Source of the DNA: Xanthobacter flavus
GTDB lineage: Bacteria; Pseudomonadota; Alphaproteobacteria; Rhizobiales; Xanthobacteraceae
DNA: 64,000 nt
NCBI RefSeq assembly: GCF_017875275.1
Contig: NZ_JAGGML010000001.1
Coordinates: 3,741,001-3,805,000, forward strand
Direction: 5' to 3'
Shown here: piece after piece, positions 38,553 through 47,299 of the stretch
Position numbering within the stretch: position 1 is the stretch's first letter
How the letters are laid out: every line of letters starts with the position of its first letter
Position numbers and translations under genes: made by a program
Notes under the pieces: generated by a model
Seen by the model: only the letters and a program-made list of their open reading frames with translations
The model's database searches: none
Told to the model about the DNA's origin: nothing

Positions 38553-39431
38553 ATGACAAGCGATACACTGATCCAGGTGCTGCTGAGCGGGCTGCTGATG
38601 GGGCTGATCTACGGCCTCGTCGCGGTGGGGCTCTCGCTCATCTTCGGCCTGATGGACGTGGTCAACTTCGCCCATGGCGAATTCCTGATGATCGCCATGT
38701 ATGTGATGTTCGGCCTTGTGGTCTTCTCCGGCATCGACCCGCTGGTGATGACGCCGCTGGCGGTGGGGGCGCTGTTCGTGCTCGGGGCCCTCACCTATGT
38801 GGGGGTCATCCGCCACGCCATGCGGGCCAAGGCCAATGTCGGCATGGTGCAGATCTTCGCCACCTTCGGCCTGGCCATCACCATGCGCGGCGTGGCGCAA
38901 TATTTCCTGACGCCGAACTACCGCTCCCTGCCGGAGAGCCTGCTCGGCGGCAAGACGGTGGCGCTGGCGGGAATCGTGCTGCCGCTGCCCCAGCTGGCGG
39001 GCGGGCTGATCTCGCTGGCGGCCTTCGGCGCGCTCTACGCCCTCATGACGCGGACGGATCTTGGCCGCGCCCTTGAGGCGACGCGCGAGGATGCGGGCGC
39101 GGTGGCCCTCGTGGGCATCGACAAGGATCGCGAGTTCATGATCGGCTGGGGCATCGGCGCGGCCCTCATTGGCCTCGCCGGTTCCGTGCTGGCGATCTTC
39201 TACTACATCTATCCAGATGTCGGCGCGCCGTTCGCCGTGATCGCCTACATCACGGTGGTTCTCGGTGGCTTCGGCAGCATCTTCGGCGCCCTGCTGGCCG
39301 GTGTCGTCGTCGGGCTGGCGGAGGCGGCGATGACCCTGGTTGCGCCGCCGGCGATGAAATCCATCGGCATCTACATTCTTTTCCTGGCCGTCGTCATCTT
39401 CCGCCCGCGCGGTCTATTCGGGAAATTCTGA
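38553..39431 (+). CDS. LivH-type ABC transporter permease
   Basis: 292 residues with about eight membrane helices. LLSGLLMGLIYGLVAVGLSLIFGLMDVVNFAHGEF is the classic LivH N-terminus. It forms the inner-membrane channel with the LivM-type permease, whose ATG overlaps this stop by one base (TGATG). The ATG at 38553 follows GGGGG; an in-frame upstream start at 38526 would overlap the binding-protein gene. Confidence 0.9.
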   Translation: MTSDTLIQVLLSGLLMGLIYGLVAVGLSLIFGLMDVVNFAHGEFLMIAMYVMFGLVVFSGIDPLVMTPLAVGALFVLGALTYVGVIRHAMRAKANVGMVQIFATFGLAITMRGVAQYFLTPNYRSLPESLLGGKTVALAGIVLPLPQLAGGLISLAAFGALYALMTRTDLGRALEATREDAGAVALVGIDKDREFMIGWGIGAALIGLAGSVLAIFYYIYPDVGAPFAVIAYITVVLGGFGSIFGALLAGVVVGLAEAAMTLVAPPAMKSIGIYILFLAVVIFRPRGLFGKF

Positions 39432-40420
39432 TGTTTGGGACAAGCAAGACTCCACAATCGCGCGGGCAGGTCGCCATCGCCCTTGCGGCCACGGCCGGGG
39501 TGCTGGTGTTCACCCGCTGGGTCAGCGACCCATATGTGCAGAACGTGCTGGTGCTGACGCTGATGTATGCGGCGCTGGCCCAGAGCTGGAACATCCTGGG
39601 CGGATACTGCGGCCAGATCTCCCTGGGGCACGGCCTCTACTTCGGCATCGGCGCCTATGCCTCCACGCTGCTGTTCGTGCGCGCGGACGTGTCGCCCTGG
39701 CTCGGAATGCTCGCCGGCGGTGCGCTGGCTGGCGGGCTGGCGGCGGCGCTGGGCTATTTCCTGTTCCGGCTGAGCGGCCATTACTTCACCATCGCGACCT
39801 TCGTGGTGGCGGAGGTCGGGTTTCTCCTGATGCTGAACTGGGAATGGGCGGGTGGCGCGCTGGGCATCCAGATTCCGTTCGAGGCGGACAGCTGGGCGAC
39901 GCTCCAGTTCGCGCGGGACAAGGTGCCCTATATTCTCACGGCCCTTGCCCTCGCGCTCATCGCCTGGGTCGCCACGCTGGTGCTGGAGCGGTCGAAATGG
40001 GGGTTCTGGTGGCGCGCCATCAAGGATAACCCGGAGGCGGCCGAAAGCCTCGGGGTCGAAGTCTTCGGCTCGAAGGTCGCCGCGGCCGCCATATCCGCCT
40101 TCTTCACGGCGGTCTGCGGCTCCTTCTACGCGCAGTTCGTGTCCTATATCGACCCGGAAAGCGTGATGAGCTTCCATTTCTCCCTGCTCATCGCCTTGCC
40201 GGCGGTGCTGGGGGGCATCGGCACCCTGTGGGGGCCGGTCCTCGGCGCGGTGGTGCTCATTCCCATGTCGGAACTGACACGGAGCTATCTCGGCGGCTCC
40301 GGCAACGGCACCGACCTCATCATCTACGGCGCGCTCATCCTCCTGGTCTCGCTGCTGCGGCCGCAGGGCCTCGTGAGCCTCTTCGCCTTGCCCCGAACGA
40401 AACAGGTGCATCCCTCATGA
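39431..40420 (+). CDS. LivM-type ABC transporter permease
   Basis: 329 residues, about ten membrane helices, with the LivM signatures AQSWNILGGYCGQISLGHGLYFGIGAYAS and AIKDNPEAAESLGV. Pairs with the LivH-type permease. It overlaps both neighbours (TGATG at the start, ATGA at the end), so the whole importer is translationally coupled. Confidence 0.9.
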   Translation: MFGTSKTPQSRGQVAIALAATAGVLVFTRWVSDPYVQNVLVLTLMYAALAQSWNILGGYCGQISLGHGLYFGIGAYASTLLFVRADVSPWLGMLAGGALAGGLAAALGYFLFRLSGHYFTIATFVVAEVGFLLMLNWEWAGGALGIQIPFEADSWATLQFARDKVPYILTALALALIAWVATLVLERSKWGFWWRAIKDNPEAAESLGVEVFGSKVAAAAISAFFTAVCGSFYAQFVSYIDPESVMSFHFSLLIALPAVLGGIGTLWGPVLGAVVLIPMSELTRSYLGGSGNGTDLIIYGALILLVSLLRPQGLVSLFALPRTKQVHPS

Positions 40421-41145
40421 GTGCCACCATCCTGGATGTGGGTCACGTCACCTGCCGCTTCGGCGGGTTGCTGGCGAACGACGACGTTTCCCTCTGCGTG
40501 CGGCAGGGGGAGATCCTCGGCCTGATCGGCCCCAACGGGGCGGGAAAATCCACCTTGTTCAACATCATCGCCGGCGCCGTTCTGCCAACCTCCGGCACGG
40601 TCTCCTTCCTGGGGCGGGACATCACCGCCCTGCGGCCGAGCGCTCGGTGTCGCCTGGGCATCGCCCGCACTTTCCAGGTGATGCGTAGCTTCAACTCCAT
40701 GAATACGCTGGAGAACGTCATCGTCGGGGTGCTAGCCTGCGGCATCGGTGCGCGGGCGGCGCGCCGGCAGGCCCATGAGGTGCTCGACTTCGTGGGCCTC
40801 GCCCACCGCGTGGATGTCCCGGCCATCGATCTGACGCCCCCCGAGAAGCGGCGGCTGGAGGTGGCCCGGGCCCTGGCCACGCGGCCGAAGCTGCTGCTGC
40901 TCGACGAGGTGATGTCCGGCCTTACGCCCCACGAGGCGCGCGCCGGCATGGACCTGATCCTGCGGATGCGGGAGACAGGAATATCCATCCTAATGGTGGA
41001 GCACGTAATGGAGATCGTCGCCCCCCTCGTGGATCGCACCGTCGTGCTCAATTTGGGGCGCATTCTCACGCAGGGCGCGCCGGCGGACGTGCTGAAGGAC
41101 GAGCGCGTGGTCTCCGCTTACTTGGGAGAGGAATACCATGCTTGA
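40417..41145 (+). CDS. LivG-type ABC transporter ATP-binding protein
   Basis: 242 residues. Walker A is GPNGAGKS, the Q loop region is FQVMRSFNSMNTLENV, Walker B is LLLLDEVMSG, and the H loop follows in LMVEHVM. The usual ABC signature is altered: TPPEKRRLEVARAL replaces the common LSxGxxRxLEIARAL, a departure from LSGGQ also seen in some LivG proteins. It powers the importer with LivF. It overlaps livF by eight bases. Confidence 0.88.
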   Translation: MSATILDVGHVTCRFGGLLANDDVSLCVRQGEILGLIGPNGAGKSTLFNIIAGAVLPTSGTVSFLGRDITALRPSARCRLGIARTFQVMRSFNSMNTLENVIVGVLACGIGARAARRQAHEVLDFVGLAHRVDVPAIDLTPPEKRRLEVARALATRPKLLLLDEVMSGLTPHEARAGMDLILRMRETGISILMVEHVMEIVAPLVDRTVVLNLGRILTQGAPADVLKDERVVSAYLGEEYHA

Positions 41146-41839
41146 GGTCCGCTCTCTCACCACCGCCTACCAGGGGCTCACGGCCATTTCGGATGTTTCC
41201 CTCGACGTGCGCGAGGGCGAGATCGTCCTCGTAGCCGGGGCCAACGGGGCGGGAAAATCCACGCTGCTCAAGTCCATCACTGGCATGGAGCGCGCTCAGG
41301 CGGGCACGGTGTCGTTCCTCGGCGCGCGGATCGAGCGCATGCCGGCGCACCGCATCACCGCGGCGGGCATCGCCTTCGTGCCCGAGAACCGGCGGCTGTT
41401 CCCGCGCCTCTCGGTGCGCGACACCCTGCGGCTCGGCAGCTATCTCCACCGCCGCGACCCGCAGCGCGATGCGCCGCTGAACCTAGTGTTCGATATTTTT
41501 CCCCGCCTAGCCGAGCGACTGGACCAGCGGGCGGAGACGCTGTCCGGCGGAGAACAGCAGATGCTAGCCATTGGCCGAGCCCTGATGACGCGACCGCGCC
41601 TGCTGCTTCTGGATGAGCCATCCCAAGGCATCATGCCCAAGCTCGTAAACGAGATTCTCTTTGCGGTCGGAAAAATACGCGCAGAAGGAGTAAGTATAAT
41701 TCTCGTTGAACAGAGGATAAAGCATAGCATCAAAGTCTCAGATCGGTACTATCTGCTAAAAAATGGAAAACTTAATTCGTCCGGACCATCGAACTCCATT
41801 GGAGGGGCGGCAGATTTTGAGGCTGTCTATCTGTCATAG
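41138..41839 (+). CDS. LivF-type ABC transporter ATP-binding protein
   Basis: 233 residues: Walker A GANGAGKS, signature LSGGEQQM, Walker B LLLLDEPSQG. The last about 60 codons (from about 41650) are conspicuously AT-rich compared with the rest of the operon, and the C-terminus (NGKLNSSGPSNSIGGAADFEAVYLS) departs from the usual LivF ending. Core motifs are intact, so it is probably functional, but the 3' end may lie at a recombination joint. Confidence 0.87.
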   Translation: MLEVRSLTTAYQGLTAISDVSLDVREGEIVLVAGANGAGKSTLLKSITGMERAQAGTVSFLGARIERMPAHRITAAGIAFVPENRRLFPRLSVRDTLRLGSYLHRRDPQRDAPLNLVFDIFPRLAERLDQRAETLSGGEQQMLAIGRALMTRPRLLLLDEPSQGIMPKLVNEILFAVGKIRAEGVSIILVEQRIKHSIKVSDRYYLLKNGKLNSSGPSNSIGGAADFEAVYLS

Positions 41840-41847
41840 TAGCGGCC

Positions 41848-41958
41848 TCATGCAATGCCAGCTGCCTCATTTTGAGGAATATACGTCACTAGGGCCGCGA
41901 CCGCCCCATGCAGCGCGATCTGGGTGCGGGAATATCCGGCGGAGACTGGGACGGTCAT
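41848..41958 (-). pseudogene. truncated duplicate of the cytochrome b561 gene start
   Basis: Minus-strand frame MTVPVSAGYSRTQIALHGAVAALV matches the start of the intact b561 gene at 59353 (MTVPVAAGYSRTQIALHWAVAALV) and then diverges to a stop after about 36 codons. Nucleotide similarity begins at 41891. A conserved Trp has become Gly. Part of a decayed copy of the 59.3-59.6 kb segment. Confidence 0.85.
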
Positions 41959-42010
41959 GTCTTTCCCTCTCCGTATCGAAGGATGGGGCGGCCCCGGCGC
42001 GGGGCCGCCC

Positions 42011-42198
42011 CTAGTCCTGGATCAGTTCTCCGGCTTTGTGCCGGACGCAGCCGGCTGGCCTTGCCATCATCTGAGCGGGAAAGCGCATCTCCTCGGCTCT
42101 CAGTTGGCCATCCCCGCAAGCGTCGAGCACGACGCAGGGGTGGTCGGCCATATTCTTTCTCACCTCGGCAATGAGCTTGCCAAACTGCCCGCGGGGCC
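42011..42198 (-). pseudogene. decayed duplicate of the EF-hand protein C-terminus
   Basis: Minus-strand sequence GQFGKLIAEVRKNMADHPCVVLDACGDGQLRAEEMRFPAQMMA corresponds to EEFGKLFAEV...DANGDGQLSAEEMRFPAQMMA of the intact EF-hand gene (59416-59961). The N-terminal two thirds is missing, the calcium loop has Asn to Cys, and a small deletion shifts the C-terminus. Order and orientation match the intact locus. Confidence 0.85.
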
Positions 42199-42364
42199 GA
42201 GCATAGTGTGCGGATGACCCAATGCTCCTGGCTCGATGCCGACGTGGAACAGGTCGATCTGCTCGCGAACACTGCCTCCGTTCGCAGAAGGCAATCCCCA
42301 AACGACAGCGAAGCAGGTGGTCCAAGCGATGCCTCCGCAGCCCGGCGATGCCATACGTTTCCTG

Positions 42365-43150
42365 TCATCTGAGCGCCTGGCTGAGCGCTGGAACGAGCTC
42401 CACAAGGAAAAGTCCGATCCCTAGCGCAACTGCGCAGAAGCCGGCGACCTTGGAAAGAAGGGTCCCGTTCGGCAGAAGCTTTTCGGCGGCGACGTAGACC
42501 GCGAGGGCCGCAGCCCAGCGCAGGTCCATCATGGAAACCACCAGCATCAGCAGCATCAGCGCCCAGCAGCAGCCGACGCAATAGAGGCCGTGGCGGAAGC
42601 CCATAACCATGCTGCCCCGATAGCCCTCGCGCCACTCCGACAGGATGAAGCCGGAAGGCGAGCGGCAATGGGTCAGGCAGGCCTGCTTGACGCTCGTGAG
42701 CTGGTAAAGCCCGGCGAGCACCAGCACGCCGCCGCTCAGCAGGCGGTTGCTGATGGCCATGTCCGGTCCCACCAGCCCGGCATTGGCCATCAGCCAGTGG
42801 CCGGTCGCGCCCGCGAGGCTGAAGCCGCCCCACACCGCGAGATAGCCGAGCACGAACACCAGCGTCGGCACGTAAGGATCGCGCCGGGCGCGCCGGCGCT
42901 TGGCGATTGTGGCGAAGGCATCAATCATGGGGGCGGCGGAGGGCAGCATCATCGCCACCATCATGGCGTTCCACATGAGGAAGGCGTTGGCGAAGTCCGC
43001 CGCCGACCAGGGCCGCGCACACAATTGGGCGAGGAAGGTGGGATCGATTGCCTCCATGCCGGCGGTAATGGCCCATGAGCCGAGCCAGGCCGAGAGCGTG
43101 ACGAAGGCTAGGGCGGCCGCGATGACGGCGCGTTCGGGAAAGGTGAGCAT
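42365..43150 (-). CDS. DUF2182 integral membrane protein
   Basis: 261 residues with six or seven membrane helices, matching DUF2182 (predicted metal-binding membrane protein, COG5486). MWNAMMVAMMLPSAAPMI and the HCRSPSGF...GFRHGLYCVGCCWALMLLMLVVSMMDL segment are the hallmark Met-, Cys- and His-rich regions. Function is unproven. It lies 15 bases after the DUF1326 gene; the pair is often linked. Confidence 0.85.
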   Translation of the reverse strand: MLTFPERAVIAAALAFVTLSAWLGSWAITAGMEAIDPTFLAQLCARPWSAADFANAFLMWNAMMVAMMLPSAAPMIDAFATIAKRRRARRDPYVPTLVFVLGYLAVWGGFSLAGATGHWLMANAGLVGPDMAISNRLLSGGVLVLAGLYQLTSVKQACLTHCRSPSGFILSEWREGYRGSMVMGFRHGLYCVGCCWALMLLMLVVSMMDLRWAAALAVYVAAEKLLPNGTLLSKVAGFCAVALGIGLFLVELVPALSQALR

Positions 43151-43165
43151 CGCGAGCGCCTTGCC

Positions 43166-43834
43166 TCACTGCTGATCGAGCGGGCGGCGCCAGGTGAAGG
43201 CGCCGGGACCCTTGTGCTCGAACGGGATGTGCTTGGCGGAATAGGACGACCAGTCCCATTTGAAGCCGAAGGCGTCGAGCACGTTCTTGCGCGCCTGGCC
43301 GACCGTGATGTCGCCGGGCCCCACTTCCGGCCGCGGGGCGTTGGAGATTTTGCAGACCTGAGCATCCGGAACCATCAGGTCGCGATAGGGGCCGCCCTCG
43401 CCGTCGATCATGCCCGGCACCACGACCTTCCAGTTTTCCTCGTCGAAGGTGAGTTCGATGGGCACGAACATGACTCCGAGTTGGCGAATGGTGAGGTCGC
43501 GCCAGGCGGCGAAATGGCCGCCCACCTGCCCGGTGAAGATCAGCTCCAGCGCATGGCGCTGCGCGGGGGTGGCGCGGTCGTCCAGCAGGAAGCCGAAATT
43601 GCGGTTGCGCTCCAGGACGCCGCCCTCGAAATGGCCGACCAGGATGCCCACCAGGCCGTCGAGCGGCACGTCGCCGTAATGGCCCTCGCGGATGATCCAG
43701 GTGAGCACCCCTTCGCAGATGCCCGATGTGGGGTTGGCACCGAACACGCAGGGGCAGCCCACTGCGCAGCTGCACAGATCGAACCAGTCGCCGGCGATAC
43801 GCCATTGCGGAATGCGCTCACGCTCCTCGGTCAT
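43166..43834 (-). CDS. DUF1326 domain protein
   Basis: 222 residues of the DUF1326 family. An N-terminal Cys cluster (WFDLCSCAVGCPCVFGANPTSGICEG) suggests metal or redox chemistry, followed by a beta-rich body ending in FEHKGPGAFTWRRP. No signal peptide is seen. The start at 43834 gives the family N-terminus. Operonic with DUF2182. Function unknown; a metal-handling role for the pair is inference. Confidence 0.82.
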   Translation of the reverse strand: MTEERERIPQWRIAGDWFDLCSCAVGCPCVFGANPTSGICEGVLTWIIREGHYGDVPLDGLVGILVGHFEGGVLERNRNFGFLLDDRATPAQRHALELIFTGQVGGHFAAWRDLTIRQLGVMFVPIELTFDEENWKVVVPGMIDGEGGPYRDLMVPDAQVCKISNAPRPEVGPGDITVGQARKNVLDAFGFKWDWSSYSAKHIPFEHKGPGAFTWRRPLDQQ

Positions 43835-43956
43835 TGGGCCTTTCCTTTCCTCGTGTGCCGGGCGAAGCCGGCGATCATGACAACGAATTGAGCCAGTGTA
43901 GATCGACTTGAATAAACTCCGCGGATGGCCACTCTCCGGGGCCCTCCGACATCGGA

Positions 43957-44592
43957 TCAGAAGGTCGCGGGGGTGTTCACCCACAGGATGCGGGCGACGG
44001 TCGCGCCGATGTTGCGGTAGCCGTGGGGCATGTTGGAAGGGAAGAAGAAGGAATCCCCTTCCTTGACCACGTACATCTTCTCGCCCACCTGGAGCTCCAC
44101 GTCGCCCTCCAGCACGTAGCCGACCTCCTGCCCGTCATGGACGATGGTGCCCTCCGAGCCGCCGCCCACGGCGATAACGTGGATGTTGGCGTCCATCAGC
44201 GCGGTTGCGCGGTCGCTGATGAGGCATTCGAGGGTCACGCCGTGGCCCGGCCGCACCGAGCTGACCGAGATGTGCGGGCGGTCCTGCGGGTGGGAGACCA
44301 CGTGGTCGTCGGTGAGCGGGGGGGCGAGCAGGCTCGCGATGTTGGTCTCCAGCACGCGGACCATGGAGTGCAGCGTGTGGAGCGAGGGCACCGCCTGGTC
44401 GCGCTCGATCTTCGAGAGCATGCTCACGGAGATGCCTACCTGCTCCGCCAGCTCGGCCAGCGTCATGCCCTTCACCTTGCGGGCGTGGCGCAGCTTGACT
44501 CCGATGGGGGGAGCTTCTCTCACCTCGGAGGGCGGGCGGCCGGGCGCTGCCTTGGCGCCGTTCTTCCGGGAGATTTGCAAGCGCGCGCTCAT
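43957..44592 (-). CDS. XRE-cupin transcriptional regulator
   Basis: 211 residues. An N-terminal XRE helix-turn-helix (VKLRHARKVKGMTLAELAEQVGISVSMLSKIERDQAVPSL) is joined to a C-terminal cupin (IVHDGQEVGYVLEGDVELQVGEKMYVVKEGDSFFFPSNMPHGYRN). This is the PuuR-like layout that senses small metabolites. Its start overlaps the M20 deacylase stop by four bases, so it probably regulates the operon it closes. Confidence 0.88.
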   Translation of the reverse strand: MSARLQISRKNGAKAAPGRPPSEVREAPPIGVKLRHARKVKGMTLAELAEQVGISVSMLSKIERDQAVPSLHTLHSMVRVLETNIASLLAPPLTDDHVVSHPQDRPHISVSSVRPGHGVTLECLISDRATALMDANIHVIAVGGGSEGTIVHDGQEVGYVLEGDVELQVGEKMYVVKEGDSFFFPSNMPHGYRNIGATVARILWVNTPATF

Positions 44593-45767
44593 GGGGCGAT
44601 CCGTCCATCGGCTAGCTGCCCGGCGACCGGCGCGGGACCGCGCAGCGCCTCACCATACCAGTCGCGCAGGATGGCGGCGTAGAGGGCCGTCGCCTCGTAG
44701 ATGCGGTCCACGCGGCAATATTCGTCGGTCTGGTGGGCGAGATCCGGCTCGCCCGGTCCGAGGATCATGGTGGGTGGCGCGCCGAGGGCGGCGGCGAGCA
44801 CCGAGCCGTCAGTGAAGTAGCACACGCCCTGGGGCTCGCCGCCCACTCCGGCGATATGGTGCGCGAGCGCACACACCCGTCGCACCCAGGGATGTTCGGG
44901 CGCGGTCCAGATGGCGGGCAGGTCCAGCAGCGTCGAAACGCGCGTCTCGGCGCCCAGGAAGGCGGACATCTGCGCGCGCAGCTCGTCATGGGACTGTCCC
45001 GGAAGGGTGCGGATGTCGAGGCTGACCACCGCACGGTCTGGGACCGAGTTGATGTTGATACCGCCGTGGAAGGTGCCGATGCTGAGGGTCGGCGCGCCGA
45101 GCACCGGATGGCGCATGTGGTTGAAGTCGAAGTCCTGGAGACGCATCACCAGCTCGGCCGCCTTCACCACTGCGTTCACGCCGTTCTGCGGCATGGAGCC
45201 GTGGGCGGTGACGCCCTCGGCCGCCGCTTCCAGCCAAAGCGCGCCCTTGTGGCCGACCAAGGGGACGTTGGCGGTGGGCTCGCCAATCAGCAGCGCGTCC
45301 GCCGTGCCGAGGAGCCCCGCCGTCTCGGCCACCGAGCGGGCTCCGTCGCAGCCGGTCTCCTCGCCGGCGGTGATAACGAGCAGGAGGCCGCTCTCCCCCT
45401 CGTCGCGGCGCCCATAGTCCCGCGCCGCGGCGACGAAGGCGGCGACGCCGCTCTTCATGTCGCTGGACCCGCGCCCGTAGAGGCGCCCGTCGATGATCGC
45501 GCCGCCGAACGGATCGACGCTCCAGGCCCGCGAACCGAGCGGCACGGTGTCCACATGGCCGGTGAAAGCGAGGACGCGCCCCGTTCCGCCGGCCCGCGCC
45601 ACGAGACTGGAGCGGCCCGGCCCGAGCGGCGCCTCGGCGCAGCGGAAGCCGAGCGGCTCCAGCTCCGCGCGCACGAGGCCGATGGCCCGCGCCTCGTTAC
45701 CGGGCGGGTTGACGGTGTCGATCCGCACCAGGGCACGGGTCAGCTCGACGGCATAGGAATTGGTCAC
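44589..45767 (-). CDS. M20 family metallohydrolase (acetylornithine deacetylase/ArgE-like)
   Basis: 392 residues of the M20A family. Dinuclear metal site residues lie in FTGHVDTVP (His), GRGSSDMKSG (Asp) and AGEETG (catalytic Glu), followed by the dimerisation/lid domain. Deacylates N-acyl amino acids or related amides; the ArgE/DapE label is by similarity only. Genetic linkage to a Liv-type importer suggests it acts on the imported compound. It lies 57 bases after the ATPase gene. Confidence 0.85.
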   Translation of the reverse strand: MTNSYAVELTRALVRIDTVNPPGNEARAIGLVRAELEPLGFRCAEAPLGPGRSSLVARAGGTGRVLAFTGHVDTVPLGSRAWSVDPFGGAIIDGRLYGRGSSDMKSGVAAFVAAARDYGRRDEGESGLLLVITAGEETGCDGARSVAETAGLLGTADALLIGEPTANVPLVGHKGALWLEAAAEGVTAHGSMPQNGVNAVVKAAELVMRLQDFDFNHMRHPVLGAPTLSIGTFHGGININSVPDRAVVSLDIRTLPGQSHDELRAQMSAFLGAETRVSTLLDLPAIWTAPEHPWVRRVCALAHHIAGVGGEPQGVCYFTDGSVLAAALGAPPTMILGPGEPDLAHQTDEYCRVDRIYEATALYAAILRDWYGEALRGPAPVAGQLADGRIAP

Positions 45768-45824
45768 GACGCGATCACCATGTCTTCTCGTTGCGCCGCC
45801 CGCGCGAAGGCGCGGACGGGTCGT

Positions 45825-46529
45825 TCATCCGAAATAGGCCCGCTTCACATCCTCGTCGGCGGCGAGCTGGGTGCTGGTCCCGGAGGCAGTGACCCGCCCC
45901 TGGGACAGCACGTAGCCGGCGTGCGAGATGGCGAGCGTCTGCCGCACGTTTTGCTCGATGAGGAACACGGTCGTGCCGTCGGCATTGAGCTTGTGGATGA
46001 TGGCGAAGCTCTCCTTCACGAACAGCGGCGAGAGGCCGAGCGAGGGCTCGTCGATCACCAGCAGGCGCGGCTCCGCCACCACGCCGCGACCGATGGAGAC
46101 CATGGCCTGCTCGCCGCCGGAGAGGGTGCCCGCCATCTGCGCGCGCCGCTCGGCGAGGCGGGGAAACAGGGAATAGACCCGGTCGAGCCCACGAGAAAGC
46201 CGCCCGCCCTTGGCATAGGCGCCGAGGCGCAGGTTCTCCTCCACCGTCAGCTTCGGAAACATGCGCCGGCCTTCCGGGATGCAGGCGATGCCGGCGCCGA
46301 CGATGCGGTGCGTCGCCCATCCCGATATGTCCTCGCCGGCGAAGGTGATGGTGCCGGCGCTCGCCGGGGTCAGGCCCATGATGGCGCGCACCAGCGTGGA
46401 CTTGCCGGCCCCGTTGGCGCCCAGGAGGCAGGTGACGGCGCCGTCCTCGATGTCGATGTTGACGTCGGCGAGCACGTCGGCATGGTCGTAGCCGGAGCGG
46501 ATGCCGCGCATGGAGAGGATGGCGCTCAT
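45825..46529 (-). CDS. LivF-type ABC ATP-binding protein (second importer)
   Basis: About 234 residues. Walker A GANGAGKS, signature LSGGEQAM, Walker B LLVIDEPSLG and H loop LIEQNV are all intact. Start at 46529 overlaps the LivG-type stop (ATGA). It belongs to the leftward livH'-livM-livG-livF-argE-XRE cluster. Confidence 0.9.
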   Translation of the reverse strand: MSAILSMRGIRSGYDHADVLADVNIDIEDGAVTCLLGANGAGKSTLVRAIMGLTPASAGTITFAGEDISGWATHRIVGAGIACIPEGRRMFPKLTVEENLRLGAYAKGGRLSRGLDRVYSLFPRLAERRAQMAGTLSGGEQAMVSIGRGVVAEPRLLVIDEPSLGLSPLFVKESFAIIHKLNADGTTVFLIEQNVRQTLAISHAGYVLSQGRVTASGTSTQLAADEDVKRAYFG

Positions 46530-47299
46530 TCTTCCCCCAGATAGGCGCGCTGGACCATGGGATCGGCGACCACGGCGCGGTACGGCCCCTCGCAGACCTT
46601 GCGGCCGAAGTTGAACACCACGCACCGGTCGGTGACGCGCTCGATGGTGGCCATGTCGTGCTCGACGATGACGATGGCGAGGTCGCCCATCTCGGCGCGG
46701 ATGGCGAGGATGTCGTCCATCAGCCGGCGGGTCTCCTCGTGGGTCATGCCGGCGGAGGGCTCGTCGAGCAGCAGCAGGCGCGGGCGCGCCATCAGCGCGC
46801 GGCAGACCTCGATGCGCCGGCGCTGGATCATAGGCAGGCCGGCGGTGGGCTGGAGCGGCGCGCGGGCCAGCTCAGGGTCGAACCGCTCCAGCAGGGCGCG
46901 CACCTGCGCCAGCTGCGCGTCCATCTCCCGCGCCAGCCGGCGGCGGCGGAACAAGGCATGGAATATCCTCGTGTCGAGGTGCTTGCCGTTGCCCAGCACG
47001 ACGTTCTCGAACACCGAGAGGTCGAGGCACAGGCGCGAGCGCTGGAAAGTGCGGGCGATGCCCTTGCCGTAGACCGTCTGCGCCGAGGCGGCGGTGAGGT
47101 CCTCGCCGTCGAATCGCACCGTCCCGCCATGGGGCGCGAAGATGCCGGTAACGACGTTGAAGAAGGTGGTCTTGCCGGAGCCGTTGGGACCGATGAGCCC
47201 CAGCACCTCGCCGGCCTTCACCTGAACGTCCACCCCGTCGAGGGCGATGATGCCGCCGAACCGCCGTGAGAGGCTTTGGGCTTCGAGCAGCGCGGTCAT
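46526..47299 (-). CDS. LivG-type ABC ATP-binding protein (second importer)
   Basis: About 257 residues: Walker A GPNGSGKT, Walker B LLLLDEPSAG, H loop IVEHDM. The expected LSGGQ-type signature is replaced by a PMIQRRRIEVCRAL stretch, a notable departure. Start at 47299 overlaps the LivM-type gene by four bases (ATGA). Confidence 0.88.
   Translation of the reverse strand: MTALLEAQSLSRRFGGIIALDGVDVQVKAGEVLGLIGPNGSGKTTFFNVVTGIFAPHGGTVRFDGEDLTAASAQTVYGKGIARTFQRSRLCLDLSVFENVVLGNGKHLDTRIFHALFRRRRLAREMDAQLAQVRALLERFDPELARAPLQPTAGLPMIQRRRIEVCRALMARPRLLLLDEPSAGMTHEETRRLMDDILAIRAEMGDLAIVIVEHDMATIERVTDRCVVFNFGRKVCEGPYRAVVADPMVQRAYLGEE

Noticed and set aside
42236-42424. A 62-residue plus-strand frame ending in NELHKEKSDP
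   Set aside because: It looks fairly protein-like, but it overlaps the end of the DUF2182 gene antisense, has no good ribosome-binding site and matches no family I know.
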